Shown here piece by piece: positions 56,938 to 64,000 of a DNA stretch of 64,000 nt. The notes under the pieces are model-generated. The model was not told the DNA's origin. It saw only the letters and a program-made list of their open reading frames with translations, and ran no database searches. The DNA is taken from the NCBI GenBank assembly GCA_026707325.1, contig JAPOXA010000062.1, positions 31,667-95,666 of the forward strand. Reading direction: 5' to 3'. Within the stretch, counting starts at the first letter, position 1. Every line of letters begins with the position of its first letter. Source of the stretch: Acidobacteriota bacterium (GTDB lineage: Bacteria > Acidobacteriota > Thermoanaerobaculia > Multivoradales > Multivoraceae). The translations under genes and the position numbers were made by a program.

Positions 56938-58326
56938 CTAGTCCAGCCTCACGGCCCACGACGCGGCCCGCTCCCGCATCTCCGGCGCGTCCTCGGGCAG
57001 GATCATCCCCTGCTCGATCGCACGGTCCAGCGCCGCGTTCCAGGCATCGAGATAGTGCTTGCTGTCCGGGTACAGCGTCGCGAGCTGTTCGCTGTCGAAG
57101 TCGGTCGCGGCGCCGTACAGGAACCCGAACCGCGTCCCTTCCCTCTGCGTGCCGAAGCCGCTGTGCGAGGCGGTCGGCGCCTCGACTTCCGGCAGGCGGA
57201 TGCCGCCTCTGGCGTTGCCGTGCTCGTCACGGACGACTTCGGGGTTCGGGTCTCCCGCCTTCATCTCCACGCGCGGCATCTTCGGCGGTTCGACGCCGTC
57301 CCTGATCCAGAGGTGGAGATGTCGGATCGCGGCCTGGTACACCGGCGTGTAGGAGAGCCAATTGGACCCGTCGACGGTACGCTCCGCCGGCCTCGCCACG
57401 GACACGTGCGAAGTCCCCGGCACCTCCCAGAGCCGGAACCGGTCCGAGTCCGGCTCGCGTACGGGGTAGTAGCTGTTCAGCTCGGTTTCGGAGTTCACCA
57501 CGATGACCGGAACGTCCAGGTCGGATCGGACCGACGCGAGACTGCGCCCCCGGCGTCCGCCGCCACGCTCGGAGGCGAAGGGCACGATGCCGCCGAAATC
57601 GATGAACGGCAGGTAGCCGTCAAACAGCTCTGTCAGCGGATGCACGCCGTTGATGTAGGTGCGCAGGCGCGCCGCGGACTGGGAAGCGCCGGCCGCGATC
57701 AACCGCTCGACCTCGAGACCGCCCATCGGGTCCAGGCCCTGCCGGTCGCGCTCCGGGCCGATGGCGCTCGCGACCTGCGTGAAGATGTCGTAGGAGTAGG
57801 CGTCCCCGGGGTGTTCGAGCGAGCCGTAGCGCTTCGGGTCCCACGCCTTGAGTCCCCCGGGATTCTGGGGAAAGCCGTGGACGCCGACCTTCTGCGCGGA
57901 GACCCCCACCCAGGCATAGCCGCGCAGGGCCTCGTCGCTCGCGGAACCGAGTTCGAAGCCGGCGGTCACGTTCAGCCAGAACACGATGACCGTGCCGTTG
58001 AACGCCGACGCGTCTTTCGGCCGAACCACCAGCAGGCGGGTCTTGAAGTCCGCCTTGTCGGGGGCTGCCCGGGTGTTCCACCGGCCGTCCGCGCCCTGAG
58101 TGCCAGAGGCGAGTTCGTACGCGGTCGCCTCGCCCTCGAGGAAGTACTCCTCGGTCAGATAGCCGCGATCCGCCACGTTCACGGCGGCAAACGGCGTGCC
58201 GCGTTCCCCGCCCGTGATGGGCCCGGAGAGCGTTGGCGCGTTCGGGGTGATCGCGAAGGCCGCGCCGAGCGCCAGCAGGACCGCTGCGATCGTCATCAGG
58301 CTGATCCTCTTCGCGGTGTCTTCCAT
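56938..58326 (-). CDS. Secreted alpha/beta hydrolase-domain protein (Abhydrolase_10-like)
   Basis: A 462-residue exported protein. The ATG at 58326 gives a signal peptide ('KRISLMTIAAVLLALGAAFA'). The mature part follows the PF20091-type pattern: 'VIVFWLNVTAGFELGSASDE' near 118 (Asn-Val-Thr/Ser block), 'YAWVGVSAQKVGVHGFP' near 142 and the nucleophile elbow 'AAGASQSAARLRTYINGVHP' near 221. 'VIVVNSETELNSYYPVREPD' near 285 gives the acid and 'LWEVPGTSHVSVARPAERT' near 310 the His. The substrate is unknown. It is divergent from the TPP enzyme with a gap of about 80 bp. Confidence 0.8.
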   Translation of the reverse strand: MEDTAKRISLMTIAAVLLALGAAFAITPNAPTLSGPITGGERGTPFAAVNVADRGYLTEEYFLEGEATAYELASGTQGADGRWNTRAAPDKADFKTRLLVVRPKDASAFNGTVIVFWLNVTAGFELGSASDEALRGYAWVGVSAQKVGVHGFPQNPGGLKAWDPKRYGSLEHPGDAYSYDIFTQVASAIGPERDRQGLDPMGGLEVERLIAAGASQSAARLRTYINGVHPLTELFDGYLPFIDFGGIVPFASERGGGRRGRSLASVRSDLDVPVIVVNSETELNSYYPVREPDSDRFRLWEVPGTSHVSVARPAERTVDGSNWLSYTPVYQAAIRHLHLWIRDGVEPPKMPRVEMKAGDPNPEVVRDEHGNARGGIRLPEVEAPTASHSGFGTQREGTRFGFLYGAATDFDSEQLATLYPDSKHYLDAWNAALDRAIEQGMILPEDAPEMRERAASWAVRLD

Positions 58327-58404
58327 CTCTTGGGTCCTCCAGCTTCTGGAACGTTCCTGGTTCCGGGTATCGTAGCCGCCCCTCAAATCCTCCAGGAGTT
58401 CAGC

Positions 58405-60045
58405 GTGAAGGTAGCCCAGGGCGTCGCCGAGTACCTCAAGCGGGAGGGCGTCGAGTTCATCGTCGCCTACCCGGTCAATCCGATCATCGAGGCCGCGGCG
58501 GTGGCCGACATCCGCACCGTGATCGTCCGCCAGGAGCGGATCGGCCTGCACATGGCCGACGCCGTCAGCCGCCTGAGTTCGGGCAAGCAGCTCGGCGTGT
58601 TCACGATGCAGAGCGGACCCGGGACCGAGAATGCCTTCGGCGGCGTGGCGCAGGCCTACGGCGAATCGGCGCCCATCCTGGTCATGCCGATGGGGTACAG
58701 CCGCCGGGCAATGCACGTGGCGCCGAACTTCAACGCGGTGGCCAACTTCCAGCACGTGACGAAGTGGTGCGAGCCGCTCAGCATGGGCAAGGCGCTGCCC
58801 GAAGTCATGCGCCGCGCCTTCAGCCAGTTGCGTTCGGGACGGCCGGGCCCGGTGATGGTTGAGGTGCCGGCCGACGTCTTCGGCGAAGACGTGCCCGACG
58901 ATCTTGGACCTCGTCCGAGCGGTACCGTGCGCGTCGGCCCTGATCCGGACCTGGTGAGCCAGGCCGCGGAGATGCTGGCGGCGGCCGAGCGGCCGGTGAT
59001 CTACGCGGGCCAGGGCGTCCACTACGCGGAGGCCTGGGGCGAACTGCGGCGCCTGGCGGAGCTGCTCAACGCGCCGGTGACGACCAGCCTGGGCGGCAAG
59101 AGCGCCTTCAACGAGGATCATCCGTTGTCGCTCGGCTCGGGCGGCCGTGCGGTGCCGAAGACGGTCCACGAGTTCCTCGGTGCCGCCGACGTGATCTTCG
59201 GCATCGGCTGCAGCTTCACGACCACCGCGTTCGGCCTCTACTTCGGCAAGTACCCCCAGGCGAAGTACCTGCACGCGACGCTAGACCCGGTCGACCTGAA
59301 CAAGAACGTCGCCGCCGACTGCGCGGTGGCCGGCGACGCGAAGCTGACGCTGGCCGCCCTGATCGCGGAGCTGGAGGGCCGGTCGCTGCCGCACGCGGCC
59401 TCGCGGGCCGACTCCGTGCCGGCCGAGATCGAGCGGATCCGCTCCGGCTGGCTCGACGAGTGGATGCCGAAACTCACGTCGAACGGTGCGCCGCTGTCGC
59501 CCTACCGGGTGCTCTGGGACCTGATGCACACGGTCGACCGCGACAACGTGATCATCACCCACGACGCCGGTTCGCCGCGCGACCAGATCTCGCCCTTCTG
59601 GCGCAGCACGACGCCGCTCTCCTACATCGGCTGGGGCAAGACGACCCAGCTCGGCTACGGCCTCGGCCTCGCGATGGGCGCCAAGCTCGCCCAGCCCGAC
59701 AAGCTCTGCATCAACGTCTGGGGCGACGCCGCGATCGGCTTCACTGGCATGGACTTCGAGACGGCGGTGCGCGAACGCCTGCCGATCCTGTCCATCCTGT
59801 TCAACAACTTCTCGATGGCGATCGAGCTGCCGATCATGCAGGTGGCGACCGAGAAGTACCGCAGCACGGACATCTCCGGCCACTACGCCGACATGGCGAA
59901 GGCCTTCGGCGGCTACGGTGAACGGGTGACCGAGCCGGCGGAGATCGTGCCCGCGATTCAGCGCGGCATCGCGGCGACCGAGTCGGGCACGCCGGCCCTG
60001 CTGGAGTTCATCACCGAGAAGGAGATCGGCATCTCCAACTATTGA
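58405..60045 (+). CDS. Thiamine diphosphate-dependent enzyme (acetolactate synthase/decarboxylase family)
   Basis: A 546-residue TPP enzyme. The GTG at 58405 has AGGAG eight bases upstream; open frame further upstream is antisense of the hydrolase. The PYR domain shows the catalytic Glu in 'VIVRQERIGLHMADAVSRLS' near 38 and 'GVFTMQSGPGTENAFGGVAQ' near 65. A central NAD/FAD-like domain follows ('RPVIYAGQGVHYAEAWGELR' near 196). The PP domain has the metal motif starting 'NVWGDAAIGFTGMDFETAVR' near 435 and ending 'ILFNNFSMA'. It resembles acetolactate synthase large subunits, but no regulatory subunit gene is adjacent and the substrate is open. Confidence 0.85.
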   Translation: MKVAQGVAEYLKREGVEFIVAYPVNPIIEAAAVADIRTVIVRQERIGLHMADAVSRLSSGKQLGVFTMQSGPGTENAFGGVAQAYGESAPILVMPMGYSRRAMHVAPNFNAVANFQHVTKWCEPLSMGKALPEVMRRAFSQLRSGRPGPVMVEVPADVFGEDVPDDLGPRPSGTVRVGPDPDLVSQAAEMLAAAERPVIYAGQGVHYAEAWGELRRLAELLNAPVTTSLGGKSAFNEDHPLSLGSGGRAVPKTVHEFLGAADVIFGIGCSFTTTAFGLYFGKYPQAKYLHATLDPVDLNKNVAADCAVAGDAKLTLAALIAELEGRSLPHAASRADSVPAEIERIRSGWLDEWMPKLTSNGAPLSPYRVLWDLMHTVDRDNVIITHDAGSPRDQISPFWRSTTPLSYIGWGKTTQLGYGLGLAMGAKLAQPDKLCINVWGDAAIGFTGMDFETAVRERLPILSILFNNFSMAIELPIMQVATEKYRSTDISGHYADMAKAFGGYGERVTEPAEIVPAIQRGIAATESGTPALLEFITEKEIGISNY

Positions 60046-60318
60046 GTGTGGCCAAGCGGGAAACTGGCTGCGGCCGCATAAGGGCAGATCCCAGCTCAAC
60101 GGGCCTTGGTCGTTTTGGCGCACTCCTTCCCGCCTGGACTCTGCGGAAGTTCCTGTAGCCCAAGCCATCTACGGAAGATCACGGTTCGGCGCTGACCCTC
60201 GGACGCGATCCCGTTCCGCCAGACGGCCCAATCAACTCCCCGGCGGGTTCCGCAGCGCGGGCGAGCACGCTATATTCGGTCGCCGATTTCCTGCGCCCAA
60301 GGGGAGAGGTGAAGGACC
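60046..60318. promoter_or_regulatory. Intergenic region with a candidate promoter
   Basis: TATATT at 60271-60276 stands out in GC-rich sequence, with TTCCGC (60248-60253) 17 bases upstream as a weak -35. It would drive the ORF at 60319 and the OLD gene. The first 220 bases of the gap show no gene, tRNA or repeat. Confidence 0.4.
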
Positions 60319-60549
60319 ATGAGTAGTTTGGCGGAGCACCTGAAGCAGCAGAGGACGGCGATGTCTATCCCCGCGGTTGGTCCGCTTCGCCCAGTAGGCC
60401 CAGTGTCAGGCTTCCCGTACCGTCGCCTGATCCACCCCGGTGCGCCCATGCATATCCACCAGGGCGTATCCGAGCGCCCGGTCCAGAGCTGTTCTCGAGG
60501 TTTCGGCGCGTCGGAGCGGACTCATGCGCTGGTGGCTGCGACCTCATGA
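60319..60549 (+). pseudogene. Short ORF with good start signals, possibly a truncated gene or leader
   Basis: The ATG at 60319 has GGGGAGAGGTGA a few bases upstream and a promoter-like TATATT 43 bases upstream, so translation is likely. The first 15 residues (MSSLAEHLKQQRTAM) look like a normal helical N-terminus. After that the 76-residue frame becomes Pro/Gly/Arg-rich with no fold. I read it as the start of a gene whose rest has been lost, or as a leader whose stop overlaps the OLD start (60546). Confidence 0.35.
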
Positions 60550-62648
60550 TGGCGCTGACGGCGAAGCGGTTTCAGGTTCTGAACTTCCGCAACATAGACG
60601 ATAGCGGTTGGATTCCGCTTGAGCGGGTAACGGCGTTCGTTGGCCGCAACGAGGCAGGGAAGACTGCGTTGCTCAAGGCCCTACACAAGTTCAACCCTGC
60701 CGCGGAAGAACCATACGACCCACAGCGAGAGTTCCCGCGCGACCGTTTCACGGCCGAGTTCAGCGAGGGCGGAGAGTGGCCGGTATGCCGGGTTGAATTC
60801 GAGCTCTCGGCCGACTTCCGCAAGCAACTGGGCGAGCGCCTCAACGGTGCCGGGATACCGCAGAAGGCGGTCGTGACGCGCTACTACGATGGCAGCTTGG
60901 AGTGCGAGTACGACACGGAGCTAGGCGACGATTCACTGGACCCGGGTCAGCTGGTGAAGGCTCTCGATGCGTTCGCAGCAGGTGCCCGCCGACTTCCTGC
61001 TCCGGCGCCGGATCAGGAGTCGGCGATACAGGAGATGCGAACCCTGCTGGCGGACTGGGCAGACGGGCACAAGGAGGCTGTCGGGGAACTTCAGGATCTG
61101 CGTTCTGACAAGGGCGTGGACTTGTTGGAGCGGGTGCGCGGTGAGTCAAACGCGTATGCGCAGCCGGCGTCCGCCGACCTGGTCGAGACTCTTCAACGAG
61201 TCGTGGATGAACTGCGAGATGACGCCAAGAGGGTACCGCTCCCGCAGCAGCTTGACGAGGCCGTTGAGGCCGAGCTTCCAGTCTTCATCTACTTTGAGAA
61301 CTACGGCATCCTTGACAGTGCCGTGTACTTGCCACGGTTTCTTGGAGACCTTGCGTCAGGACCGGAAGAGCCTCGGGTTCGGACGATCAACGCGATGTTC
61401 AAGCATGTAGATCTCTCCGCGCAGGAGATCTCGGATTTGGGCCGCGAGGAAGCGGAGGAAGCGAGAGCCACGGGTCAGCGAGTCACAGACGATGTGATCG
61501 GTCGCGATCAGCAGCGCAAAGAGCTGCGAAGCGTGAAGCTGAGCTCGGCGTCAATCGACATCTCGAGGAAGTTCAGCGAGTGGTTCGGTCAGAGACGGCA
61601 CAAGATCAGGTACCAGGCCGACGGCCCCTACTTCAGAATCTGGGTATCAGATGACCGGCGCCCGGATGTGGATATCGAGTTGGAGAGCCGTAGCAAGGGG
61701 TTCCAGTGGTTCTTCTCGTTTTACTTGGTGTTTTTGGTCGAGTCCGCCGAGGGACACAAGGACGCGATGCTGTTGCTCGACGAGCCGGGGCTGCATCTTC
61801 ACCCGACGGCGCAACAAGATCTGATGGGCTTCTTCGAGACGCTGTCGCAAAACAACCCGCTCATCTACACAACTCACTCCCCGTTTCTCATCGATGGAGA
61901 GCACATCCACCGAGTTCGTCCGGTGACGGAGGACGCGACAGGACACTCGCGAATCAGCGTCGATGGGTGGCCGAAGGACCGTGAGACTATCTTCCCACTT
62001 CAGGCCGCTGCCGGCTACGCGATGGTGCGAGGGCTCTTCCAGCACCAGAAGAACGTCCTCGTGGAGGGTATGTCGGACTACCTGTACTTGCACGCTCTGA
62101 ACCTGCATTGTCACGCGCTCGGGCGTCAGGGTTTGCCGGATGATGTCTACATCACGCCTTGTGGCGGTACGAAGCTGGTCGGGCACATAGCGTCGTTGTT
62201 TCTAGGGCAGGGGGTGCGGCCGATTGTCTTGCTGGACGGCGACGACGCCGGGCGTGCGCGCCGTGATGCGCTGATGAAGGAACTCTATGCGGGCCATGAG
62301 AAAGCCGTTCTGATGCTTGGCGACGTGCTCGGCGAAGAGGAGTGCGAGACTGAGGACATCATTGGCGAAGCGACGGTTCTCCCTGTCGTGAAGGACTTGG
62401 TCAGCAAGAAGGTCGCCCTGAACCAGAGTGATCGCCGCAAGGGCAGCTTGGTCGATCAGATCAAGAGTGCGGCAGAGAGGTACAACGCGAACCTCCGGGA
62501 CGGCTGGAAAGCGGAAGTCGCACGCCGGATTGTCGTTGACTGGTCGACAGTGGATCCGGAAGAAATGCCGGCCGCTGTGCTGGATCAGGCGGAGGCACTC
62601 TTCAAGGAACTAACAGCGCGTTTTGCCAGTCTGGATTGTGGCCGCTGA
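60546..62648 (+). CDS. OLD-family ATP-dependent nuclease (AAA plus TOPRIM)
   Basis: A 700-residue class 1-like OLD protein. An ABC-type ATPase comes first: Walker A 'AFVGRNEAGKTALLKALHKF' near 30, signature-side 'SRSKGFQWFFSFYLVFLVE' near 380, Walker B 'AMLLLDEPGLHLHPTAQQDL' near 408 and 'LIYTTHSPFLID' near 439. A C-terminal TOPRIM nuclease has Glu in 'NVLVEGMSDYLYLHAL' near 504 and the DxD in 'PIVLLDGDDAGRARRD' near 559. A long helical insert separates Walker A from the signature. It has no adjacent UvrD helicase, so it is not Gabija. GC content looks lower than in the housekeeping genes. Defence is the likely role. Confidence 0.85.
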   Translation: MMALTAKRFQVLNFRNIDDSGWIPLERVTAFVGRNEAGKTALLKALHKFNPAAEEPYDPQREFPRDRFTAEFSEGGEWPVCRVEFELSADFRKQLGERLNGAGIPQKAVVTRYYDGSLECEYDTELGDDSLDPGQLVKALDAFAAGARRLPAPAPDQESAIQEMRTLLADWADGHKEAVGELQDLRSDKGVDLLERVRGESNAYAQPASADLVETLQRVVDELRDDAKRVPLPQQLDEAVEAELPVFIYFENYGILDSAVYLPRFLGDLASGPEEPRVRTINAMFKHVDLSAQEISDLGREEAEEARATGQRVTDDVIGRDQQRKELRSVKLSSASIDISRKFSEWFGQRRHKIRYQADGPYFRIWVSDDRRPDVDIELESRSKGFQWFFSFYLVFLVESAEGHKDAMLLLDEPGLHLHPTAQQDLMGFFETLSQNNPLIYTTHSPFLIDGEHIHRVRPVTEDATGHSRISVDGWPKDRETIFPLQAAAGYAMVRGLFQHQKNVLVEGMSDYLYLHALNLHCHALGRQGLPDDVYITPCGGTKLVGHIASLFLGQGVRPIVLLDGDDAGRARRDALMKELYAGHEKAVLMLGDVLGEEECETEDIIGEATVLPVVKDLVSKKVALNQSDRRKGSLVDQIKSAAERYNANLRDGWKAEVARRIVVDWSTVDPEEMPAAVLDQAEALFKELTARFASLDCGR

Positions 62649-62756
62649 CGCGGAAGCCACACCGTGACGAACCTGCGCCGCAGCGAAATGGTGTTGCCGC
62701 GAGCCGCAGAATGACTCGCAGTCTACGCGAAACAGCCGCCACCGTTCTCGACCGCC

Positions 62757-63320
62757 ATGGTGCGCACTCTGAAGTGGGGATGCGTCGGGCCGGAGATAGC
62801 CAGCCGGCCGGGGCGCGCATTGTCTAAGGCAGTGCCCATAGTCGTTGTTGGTCTTGTCGTGCTGGTAACTGTTGGGCTTTCCTGGCACTTCTGGGAACCG
62901 CTTCAAGCCCAAAGCGAGGCCGTGCGGAACCTCGGCTTGGTCGCCGGTGGCTTGATAGCGGTGATCCTAGGGGTTTGGCGTAGCGCAATCGCCCATAGAC
63001 GAGCGGAAGCCGCAGAAAGCGACTCTATAGACAGGATGTTCCAGATCGCATCGGAGATGCTAGGGCATGGTGACGTCGCTGTCCGGATTGCGGGCGTCGT
63101 GACCCTCTGCAATCTCGCGAAACAACATCCAGAGCGCTATTGTCAGATCGTGCACGACGTTCTGTTTCACTTCTCGGTTGAGAAGAGTCACGATCACCCG
63201 GAGAGTGAAAGGCCGCCGGTCAGCATCGGTGACCTCACTTTTCATGGACCTCAGGATGGTGCACTTGCCTTCTTGGGGTACCACGAGTTACAGGAACTCG
63301 CCGCAGGATCGCAGACCTAG
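62757..63320 (+). CDS. Membrane protein resembling the N-terminal region of pentapeptide-repeat membrane proteins
   Basis: A 187-residue protein (ATG at 62757; a TTG at 62820 is an alternative start). Two transmembrane helices ('VPIVVVGLVVLVTVGLSWHF', 'LGLVAGGLIAVILGVWRSAI') are followed by 'FQIASEMLGHGDVAVRIAGV' and 'LCNLAKQHPERYCQIVHDVL'. This helix-helix-MLG-VR-L-HPE-Y order is the lead-in of many membrane proteins that continue with pentapeptide repeats. Here the repeats are missing and the protein stops soon after, so it may be truncated. It lies 108 bp after the OLD gene and could be its partner. Confidence 0.55.
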   Translation: MVRTLKWGCVGPEIASRPGRALSKAVPIVVVGLVVLVTVGLSWHFWEPLQAQSEAVRNLGLVAGGLIAVILGVWRSAIAHRRAEAAESDSIDRMFQIASEMLGHGDVAVRIAGVVTLCNLAKQHPERYCQIVHDVLFHFSVEKSHDHPESERPPVSIGDLTFHGPQDGALAFLGYHELQELAAGSQT

Positions 63321-64000
63321 CGCTTAAGAGAAGTAGTTGCCTTCGTCGACCCGCCACCCTCCCGACGGAGGTCGTAACGACTCTGGCCGGCGTTCCACTG
63401 GCGCGGTTGGCTGTTACGCACCTTGAAACGGCTCTTGTACTCGGCAGGTGCCCCGGCCTACCGGGGTGGGTTATTCGCCTTGCGCGGTAGCACGGACGAA
63501 GAGCGGCCCGCGCTGCCAGTCGCCGAGACGACTGCACTCCAACGCGGGCCTAGATGCTTGCTGACCAGATACTCGATCAACATGATAACTACCTCCACTC
63601 GGAAGTCCGGCGAAAGGCTAAGCCCCCTCGCTTGGGCTGGCATCCAAGTCAGCCTACTCAGGGAGGCGGCTCCCTGAATAACCCCTTTTCCGGGAGGCTG
63701 GTTAGCACCCTACGTCCAGTCTATCTCAGGTTGGGCCCAGGTGTTCTACTGCACGTCTGCCTCGAAGCGCCGGAAGCTGGTGGGCGCAGCACTGCCGGGA
63801 AGAAGAGCCGTGCGCTGAGCGTGCAAGCCTAACTTGAGCGGCTGGTTGGGACTATCGCGGATCGTCCACCTCGGGTCGACGATGAAGATCAGCAGCGACC
63901 TTTACCATGAGCGAGTGAGTCTTGCCTAGCTCCATATGAACCGATGAGGTATTGCCGAAAGTTGTGGATTGGCGAGTTGATCAGGCGGCGTTCCTGACCT
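63321..64000. other. Structured, apparently non-coding tail of the window
   Basis: No convincing large gene. Several perfect stems occur: CCCCGG/CCGGGG (63451-63466), an outer GGCCCGCG/CGCGGGCC (63505-63512, 63543-63550) around CAGTCG/CGACTG (63517-63534), and TCAGGGAG/CTCCCTGA (63658-63677). The density of stems suggests a structured RNA or a mobile-element end. The last 170 bases hold nothing I recognise and may belong to a gene beyond the window. Confidence 0.45.
63458..63583 (-). CDS. Possible 41-residue ORF with a strong ribosome site
   Basis: On the minus strand GGAGGT lies seven bases before the ATG at 63583. The product begins MLIEYLVSKHLGPRWSAV and becomes Ser/Arg-rich. Its coding sequence contains the nested stem at 63505-63550, and its stop overlaps the CCCCGG hairpin. 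Peptide and RNA structure may be linked, as in a leader, or the ribosome site may be a coincidence inside a structured RNA. Confidence 0.35.
   Translation of the reverse strand: MLIEYLVSKHLGPRWSAVVSATGSAGRSSSVLPRKANNPPR

Noticed and set aside
57055..58404. Upstream extension of the TPP-enzyme frame
   Set aside because: It is antisense to the secreted hydrolase; the family fold starts just after the GTG at 58405, which has a good ribosome site.
60050..60090. tRNA-like string GTGGCCAAGCGGG after the TPP-enzyme gene
   Set aside because: It recalls a D-arm, but no acceptor stem, anticodon arm or T-arm (GTTCGA) can be found around it.
60546..62648. Gabija (GajA) assignment for the OLD-family gene
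   Set aside because: The required UvrD-like helicase gajB is not adjacent on either side.
63828..63860. GCCTAAC ... GTTGGGA, resembling integron attC core sites
   Set aside because: The two cores are only about ten bases apart with no inner L sites, and no integrase or cassette is present.

Overview
The window is high-GC, gene-dense DNA from a diderm bacterium. LptD, O-antigen-type sugar enzymes and a set of glycosyltransferases point to a lipopolysaccharide-bearing outer membrane. Very high GC, many GTG/TTG starts, dense ATGA/GTGA overlaps, a PEGA protein and a secreted VWA protein with a GWxTD-like N-terminus fit Acidobacteriota (perhaps a Thermoanaerobaculia-like lineage). That placement is an inference from gene style, not from a marker gene. 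I see no rRNA, tRNA, CRISPR array or intact insertion sequence.

Layout. 0-9.5 kb: three overlapping glycosyltransferases, a PEGA-domain protein and an alkyltransferase (Ogt/MGMT type) on +, facing a compact minus-strand unit lptD-rmlD-epimerase. 9.6-18.1 kb: ruvX-mltG, a DUF420 membrane protein, the VWA protein, two proteins of unknown function, xseA-xseB and a rhomboid protease. 18.1-24.5 kb: an arginine operon argC-J-B-D-H-R, with a palindrome in front of argC that is a candidate ArgR operator. 24.5-28.2 kb: a molybdopterin oxidoreductase and a sulfur-transfer cassette (CysM-like synthase, JAMM protease, sulfur carrier-MoeB-rhodanese fusion). 28.2-35.3 kb: a more irregular stretch with remnants, an AAA ATPase/TOPRIM-like pair, ygfZ, a HAD phosphatase, a MoaD-MoaE fusion and an AbiE toxin-antitoxin pair. 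35.3-51 kb: mostly housekeeping genes (IscA-type Fe-S carrier, thymidine kinase, Zn peptidase, phosphohexomutase, ileS, rlmH, a DksA-like protein with a huge Ala/Lys-rich arm, holA, mutM, an SLC13 transporter, a nitrilase-family enzyme). 51-60 kb: small secreted and membrane ORFs, a very large GlmS-like protein, a nucleotide-sugar epimerase, a secreted hydrolase and a TPP enzyme. 60-64 kb: looks less GC-rich, with an OLD-family nuclease, a membrane protein and structured non-coding DNA.

Most interesting points. (1) rmlD carries a 99-bp in-frame insertion built from two identical 29-bp palindromic units, placed exactly inside a conserved motif. The hairpin plus flank resembles one arm of a structured intergenic repeat found at 14.8 kb and 36.5 kb, whose stems differ but stay paired. 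(2) Two different sulfur carriers (CysO/ThiS-like and MoaD-like) are both locked in fusions with their diglycine internal, and a JAMM protease sits between the CysM-like synthase and the first fusion; I propose it frees the diglycine ends. (3) An AAA ATPase/TOPRIM-like gene pair, an AbiE pair, a restriction-enzyme N-terminus remnant and an OLD nuclease look like pieces of anti-phage defence. (4) Several genes have a -10-like hexamer only 6-10 bases before the start codon, suggesting leaderless or near-leaderless mRNAs.
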